Source of the DNA: Chloracidobacterium sp. UBA3360
GTDB lineage: Bacteria; Acidobacteriota; Blastocatellia; Pyrinomonadales; Pyrinomonadaceae
Assembly (NCBI GenBank): GCA_002360555.1
Contig: DEQS01000040.1
Location: 15,563 to 42,397 of the forward strand
Reading direction: 5' to 3'
DNA length: 26,835 nt
The number at the start of each line of letters is the position of its first letter. Positions within the stretch are counted from its first letter, which is position 1. Under the pieces are notes generated by a model that was not told the DNA's origin, did no database searches, and was given only the letters and a program-made list of their open reading frames with translations. Below are positions 23,381-26,835 of this stretch, piece after piece. The translations under genes and the position numbers were made by a program.

Positions 23381-23415
23381 ACTGACAACCGACAACTGAC
23401 AACTGACCACTAACA
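23381..23415 (+). repeat. Heptamer tandem repeat, five ACTGACA-like units
   Basis: Five 7-base units (ACTGACA, ACCGACA, ACTGACA, ACTGACC, ACTAACA) follow the GAGACAA array after 14 bases. The second heptamer family differs in sequence but shares the period of seven. Confidence 0.75.
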
Positions 23416-23421
23416 AAGAAG

Positions 23422-23454
23422 TGCGGCTCTGAGTTTCGGGAACTCAGAGCCGCA
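23422..23454 (-). terminator. Strong hairpin, probable terminator of the minus-strand operon
   Basis: Perfect 14-bp arms (TGCGGCTCTGAGTT 23422-23435 and AACTCAGAGCCGCA 23441-23454) with a 5-base loop. On the minus strand it is followed by CTTCTTTGTT, a partial T-rich tail, and it lies about 105 bases past the stop of the FtsB-like gene. On the plus strand no T-run follows. Confidence 0.65.
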
Positions 23455-23559
23455 TATTGATCAGATTGGATTAACTGTAGGCCTCGCGAAGGTTGTAGGC
23501 AAAAGGCGGATTGTTAATGGGTAGGGCAATGTGTCGAACGAACCAACTCCTTCGCTCGT

Positions 23560-23943
23560 TTAGTTCTTCGACACGGAAACTTTTTCTCCTTTGAGCGGGA
23601 TGCCGATACGCTTTGCCTCACGCAAAATGACGTTCGGATCGCTCTTCAAGCTATGGATCTCTTCTTGCAGGGCAAGATTTTCGTCCATAAGATTCTGTAT
23701 TTGGGCTGCGAGCCTCGTATTCTGGCCCGCCTCTTCTTGCATTTCGGTAAATGCACGAAAATTGATCGAAACACCGAGCATCACAAATATCGAGACGACG
23801 ATTGCGAACGACAGCCACCACGGCGTCTGTTTGCGTGTCGCAGCGGCCGCAGGTGTGCGGCGTTTGCGTGTGATCGCGGCACGGCGAGACGTTGTCGCCC
23901 CCGTATTTGCGTCACCCCAATAGATATCTGCGGCCTTGCTCAA
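23560..23943 (-). CDS. FtsB/DivIC-like septum formation initiator family protein
   Basis: 127 residues. A basic, low-complexity cytoplasmic head (1-40) leads to one membrane helix (41-62, PWWLSFAIVVSIFVMLGVSI), then a coiled coil (72-101, NTRLAAQIQNLMDENLALQ) and the family's closing motif NVILREAKRIGIPLKGE. This is the FtsB/DivIC layout; such proteins form the FtsQLB-type complex that activates septal peptidoglycan synthesis. The start is TTG at 23943 with GGAGG seven bases ahead, both inside the end of the phosphohexomutase gene (32-bp overlap), implying translational coupling. The basic head is longer than usual for FtsB (about 100 residues). Confidence 0.8.
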   Translation of the reverse strand: MSKAADIYWGDANTGATTSRRAAITRKRRTPAAAATRKQTPWWLSFAIVVSIFVMLGVSINFRAFTEMQEEAGQNTRLAAQIQNLMDENLALQEEIHSLKSDPNVILREAKRIGIPLKGEKVSVSKN

Positions 23944-25303
23944 GTAACTCCTCCAGATCCTGAGAGCTTTCGCTCTCTGCGTAAATCCTGACCATCGGCT
24001 CGGTGCCCGACGGCCTCATCAGCATCCATGCGTCGTTTCCGAAAAGGAACTTGACGCCGTCCATGCGGTTGATACTTTCAATTCGCCGGCCGCCGATCTC
24101 CGTCGGTTCCTGTGCCAGCTTTTCTTTCAACTTTGCCGCGACATCAGGTGTCAATTTGACGCCGATGCGGCCCGATTCGAGCTTGCCATCCCTTGCGAAA
24201 AGGGCTGCAAGCTGCTCTGTCAAACTCATCCCGCGAGCGGCAACCGCTTCGGCTGCCAAAAGACAGGCTAAGATGCCGTCTTTTTCGGGAAAGTGCCCGC
24301 GTATCGAGAGTCCGGCGGACTCTTCGCCGCCAAGGATGATCTCGTCGTTATTTATCAATTCGCCGATGAACTTAAAACCGACCGGCGTTTCAAAAAGCTT
24401 TATCCCTCGTGTCGCTGCGACTCTGTCAACTTGGTGCGACGTCGCCACGCTGCGTGCCACCCCGTTGGTCCAGCCGCGTGATTCGTACAAATAATCTGTC
24501 AATACCGCGATCAGCCTGTTCGGCGTAATAAATTCGCCGTTGCTGTCAATGATCCCAAACCTGTCGCCGTCTCCGTCAGTCGCGAGCCCCATTGTCAGAC
24601 CCTTTTCGACTACCAGCTTTTTCAGATCCGGGATGTGCTCTTCGCCCGGCTCCGGCGGCTGCCCGCCAAAAGTCACATCACGCCAGTCGTGCAGCGTCTC
24701 GACCTCAAGCCCGTGATCCAGCAGGATCCTGTTCAAATATCCGCGGCCTGTCCCCCACAACGGATCGTATGCGTACCGACCCTTTGCCCCCGCGATCACG
24801 TCGAAACGTATCTTAGTTTTCAAATCGTCCAGATAAGCGGGACGCGGGTCAAAATCTTTTATCTCACCGCCGGGTGCATCGTGGCCCGACATTTTGTTCG
24901 CGATGCGATGCTCTATCTGCTTTGTAATCTCGGGCAGTGCCGGGGCTCCGTCAGCCGTCGAAAACTTAATGCCTTGATACTCCGGCGGATTGTGCGACGC
25001 CGTAAAGTTAATGCCGCCCGCCGCCGTTTGTGAGCGAATCGCGTGACTGATCACCGGCGTCGGTGTTGGATCAGTGCATCTCAGCACCGTAAAACCTTTT
25101 CGCGACGCGATTTCCGCAGCGACATTGGTGAACGTCTCACCCATGAACCGCGAGTCATGACCGACGATCAACGTCTGCCCGGCGACCGCACTCTTATCTT
25201 TCAAATATCCACAGATCGATTCCGCTACAAGCCGAACGTTCTCAAACGTAAAGTCCTCGGCGATGATCGCCCGCCAGCCTGATGTTCCAAAGCGGATAGT
25301 CAT
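23912..25303 (-). CDS. Phosphoglucomutase/phosphomannomutase family protein
   Basis: 463 residues, normal for the alpha-D-phosphohexomutase family. The four catalytic loops are present: the phosphoserine loop TASHNPPEYQG (101-111, Ser103), the metal-binding DGDGDR (243-248), the sugar-binding GGEESAGLS (325-333), and the phosphate-binding RPSGTEPMVR near the C-terminus. It interconverts hexose 1- and 6-phosphates (glucose or mannose; specificity not resolved), linking glycogen use and nucleotide-sugar supply for the polysaccharide genes in this window. It is the first gene of a two-gene operon with the overlapping FtsB-like gene. Upstream is a 567-bp gap shared with the divergent radical SAM gene. 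Confidence 0.94.
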   Translation of the reverse strand: MTIRFGTSGWRAIIAEDFTFENVRLVAESICGYLKDKSAVAGQTLIVGHDSRFMGETFTNVAAEIASRKGFTVLRCTDPTPTPVISHAIRSQTAAGGINFTASHNPPEYQGIKFSTADGAPALPEITKQIEHRIANKMSGHDAPGGEIKDFDPRPAYLDDLKTKIRFDVIAGAKGRYAYDPLWGTGRGYLNRILLDHGLEVETLHDWRDVTFGGQPPEPGEEHIPDLKKLVVEKGLTMGLATDGDGDRFGIIDSNGEFITPNRLIAVLTDYLYESRGWTNGVARSVATSHQVDRVAATRGIKLFETPVGFKFIGELINNDEIILGGEESAGLSIRGHFPEKDGILACLLAAEAVAARGMSLTEQLAALFARDGKLESGRIGVKLTPDVAAKLKEKLAQEPTEIGGRRIESINRMDGVKFLFGNDAWMLMRPSGTEPMVRIYAESESSQDLEELLEQGRRYLLG

Positions 25304-25707
25304 TTAATAGCAATGTCGTCGATTACCTCTCGGAAAAATCGTCTTAACTATGTTTTCAACCCAATTTCCCTTGAAGTGGTTGGAAGCATAGCACATCTGT
25401 TTAACGGATGTAAAGCGAAAAAGCAATATTTTTTTGAGTAAAATAAACGCAGTGTTTACAACAATTAGATAGTATTGATTAATGTGTTATCTAACTGTAG
25501 CGCTTATGAATTATAGCATTTGATCTCAAATATTAAGCGCGCACTTCTAAGCGCCTTGCCGATCCATTAGTTTGGCTTGTTCTGTCATCAGGACGAAATC
25601 GCCCACGTCGCAGGAATTATGTATCAATAGGGAACACTGAGTATGTGGGTAATGCGTGTGTGTCGAAAAGGCGCACAGCGCTAAATGAAAATAGCCACCA
25701 TCGTGTC

Positions 25708-25727
25708 TGTTTAAATCGCTGTAAACA
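25708..25727. promoter_or_regulatory. Inverted repeat, candidate activator site
   Basis: TGTTTA (25708-25713) and TAAACA (25722-25727) pair around eight bases, with further partial pairing outside (GTGT and ACAC). It lies about 70 bases before the predicted sigma54 transcription start. Role inferred from position only. Confidence 0.3.
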
Positions 25728-25762
25728 CACGGCTTATCACGTTGTGCTAATACAGACGTCAA

Positions 25763-25777
25763 TGGCACGCCTATTGC
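25763..25777 (+). promoter_or_regulatory. Sigma54 (RpoN) -24/-12 promoter of the radical SAM gene
   Basis: TGGCACG (25763-25769), four bases, then TTGC (25774-25777) fit the sigma54 consensus with exactly 10 bases between GG and GC; only the final W is a C. The predicted start near 25789 gives a leader of about 80 bases, with GGAGA (25854-25858) ahead of the ATG at 25871. Confidence 0.7.
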
Positions 25778-25870
25778 CTATATAGATGCGTAATACTGCG
25801 GCCGTGGTTATCGTGTAAATTCGGGTTCGACGGCCTTTGCAAAAGCATTCATTGGAGAAATCGAAACAAC

Positions 25871-26835
25871 ATGAGACCTATTAAGCATTTTGAGAAGGGA
25901 CTGACGTACGTCGCGAAGGGCGCTTTCAATGTCGTTCGCAGCGTCAACCAGTTTAAGCCTAACGCATCGTTCATCCCGAAATGGGCTGACAAACCAATTC
26001 TGAAATCATGGCAAAAGACCAAGCCGACGCTTGGCTTTCCGCGTACGACCGATTCGCTCTGTCCGCAGTGCGTGATCGAGGCCCGCGAGCAGATCTTGTC
26101 GGGCGAGCGTGATGTATCGACACTCGTCAATGACAATGTCGGCGAGATCAAGGCGCAGATCATCGAACGTGACGGCCAGGTGTGGATGATCAAAGATTGT
26201 CCGCAGCACGGCAAGATCGAAGACATGATGGCGATCGACTCTAAGTTTCTCCAGCATATCGAATCGCTTTTCCCGGGCCGCGATATGGAATCGCACAACG
26301 ACGAAAAGCTGCACAACCACGGCACGTCGACGATCAAGTACGGCCGCGGAGCGGTTTTGACGGTCGATCTGACAAACCGCTGCAACATGATGTGCGATCC
26401 GTGCTTTATGGACGCGAACCAGGTCGGCTTTGTCCACGAGCTCTCGATGGAAGACGTCGAAGAGATCCTCGACAATGCCATCCAGATCAAGCCGCGTCGC
26501 CAGATGTCGGTGCAGTATTCGGGTGGTGAGCCGACGCTCAGCCCATACTTCCTCGACGCTGTCCGCTATGCACGTAAAGTGGGTTACAACTCGGTGCAGG
26601 CCGCGACCAACGGCATTGAGTTCGCCAAATCAAAAGAATTTTGCCGCGAAGCAGCCGAAGCCGGTCTTCGCTTTGTCTATCTGCAGTTTGACGGTATCGG
26701 CAACGACGCTAACTCGCACCGCCAGATCGGCAACCTGTTTGACGTCAAACTCCGTGCGATCAACAACCTGCACGAAGCCGGCGTTGACATCATCCTTGTG
26801 ACAACGCTGGTTAACGGCGTCAACAACGATCAGGT
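25871..26835 (+). CDS. Radical SAM protein, COG1964/tetraether-synthase-like (3' truncated by window edge)
   Basis: The frame is open from the ATG to the last base (321 codons). An N-terminal region with paired cysteines (LCPQC at 63-67 and DCPQHG at 109-114) precedes the radical SAM core: CNMMCDPC (C171, C175, C178; C-x3-C-x2-C), which binds the 4Fe-4S cluster, the SAM-contacting YSGGEPTLSP (216-225) and the barrel strands VQAATNGIEFA and FVYLQFDGIG. This CPxC...CPxHG plus radical SAM layout is that of the COG1964 group, which includes the archaeal tetraether lipid synthase Tes that joins lipid tails; acidobacteria make membrane-spanning lipids, so a related role is possible. That is inference from family pattern, and other COG1964 members have unknown reactions. 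The C-terminal half, with any further cysteines, is outside the window. Probable sigma54 control. Confidence 0.85.
   Translation, partial: MRPIKHFEKGLTYVAKGAFNVVRSVNQFKPNASFIPKWADKPILKSWQKTKPTLGFPRTTDSLCPQCVIEAREQILSGERDVSTLVNDNVGEIKAQIIERDGQVWMIKDCPQHGKIEDMMAIDSKFLQHIESLFPGRDMESHNDEKLHNHGTSTIKYGRGAVLTVDLTNRCNMMCDPCFMDANQVGFVHELSMEDVEEILDNAIQIKPRRQMSVQYSGGEPTLSPYFLDAVRYARKVGYNSVQAATNGIEFAKSKEFCREAAEAGLRFVYLQFDGIGNDANSHRQIGNLFDVKLRAINNLHEAGVDIILVTTLVNGVNNDQ

Larger units (their letters stand above)
25304..25870. other. 567-bp divergent intergenic region
   Basis: This AT-rich region separates the phosphohexomutase (minus) from the radical SAM gene (plus). It holds a 7-bp inverted repeat (TTAGATA 25465-25471, TATCTAA 25488-25494), an imperfect inverted repeat at 25708-25727, and a sigma54-type promoter at 25763-25777. 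A minus-strand open frame at 25547-25768 shows no ribosome-binding site, domain or hydrophobic pattern and is not called. The length suggests upstream activator binding. Confidence 0.6.

Noticed and set aside
23325..23415. CRISPR-like array from the heptamer repeats
   Set aside because: The units are 7 bases with no spacers, and no cas genes are present.
25547..25768. 73-residue minus-strand open frame in the divergent gap
   Set aside because: It covers the sigma54 promoter and inverted repeats and shows no start signal or family pattern.

Overview
This 26.8 kb window looks like chromosomal DNA of a free-living Gram-negative bacterium, most likely an acidobacterium of the Blastocatellia/Pyrinomonadaceae type. 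That assignment is inference from memory of family distributions, not a search. It rests on two adjacent proteins that begin with the ribbon-like head MKRCPxCNxxYxDxTLNxCLxDG, roughly 50% GC, TlpA-type lipoprotein and secreted LamG/BACON proteins, an archaeal-type (GH133-like) glycogen debranching enzyme, and frequent start codons without a Shine-Dalgarno sequence.

Layout. 1-2016: the end of an RDD-family membrane protein, a clear terminator, an N-terminally short NFACT (RqcH-like) protein, and a convergent TlpA-like thioredoxin lipoprotein. 2113-4811: a 40-bp TGGWCC-rich repeat, a sigma70-type promoter and a large secreted multidomain protein. 4837-11335: housekeeping and metabolic genes (YifB/ComM ATPase, glycogen debranching enzyme on the minus strand, galE, long-chain acyl-CoA synthetase). 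11411-12980: a near-perfect sigma54 promoter driving a secreted CsgG-like protein, then a small zinc-finger protein on the minus strand. 13193-18448: an exopolysaccharide-type block (sigma-factor-like HTH protein, O-antigen ligase/polymerase-like membrane protein, two family 2 glycosyltransferases with overlapping stops and starts).

18450-23415 is the most accessory-looking stretch: heptamer repeats, REP-like hairpins, a RecA-like/RepA-like ATPase with a C-terminal HTH and an in-frame REP-like insertion, the second copy of the 40-bp repeat in inverted orientation, a 17-bp perfect inverted repeat, two ribbon-plus-membrane-anchor genes with duplicated leaders, and two small secreted proteins (one DUF3298/RsiV-like). 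23422-25303 (minus strand) is a phosphohexomutase followed by an overlapping FtsB/DivIC-like gene with a TTG start. 25763 onward is a second sigma54-type promoter and the start of a radical SAM protein that runs off the window; it resembles the COG1964/tetraether-lipid-synthase group.

Common threads: cell-envelope biogenesis (polysaccharide polymerisation and glycosyl transfer, UDP-galactose and sugar-phosphate supply through galE and the phosphohexomutase, septum protein, acyl-CoA synthetase, possible membrane-spanning lipid enzyme) and two sigma54-type promoters in front of envelope-related genes. The best candidates for undescribed biology are the sigma54/radical SAM locus, the NFACT protein lacking NFACT-N, the divergent sigma-like protein at the head of the polysaccharide block, and the repeat-rich ATPase region.
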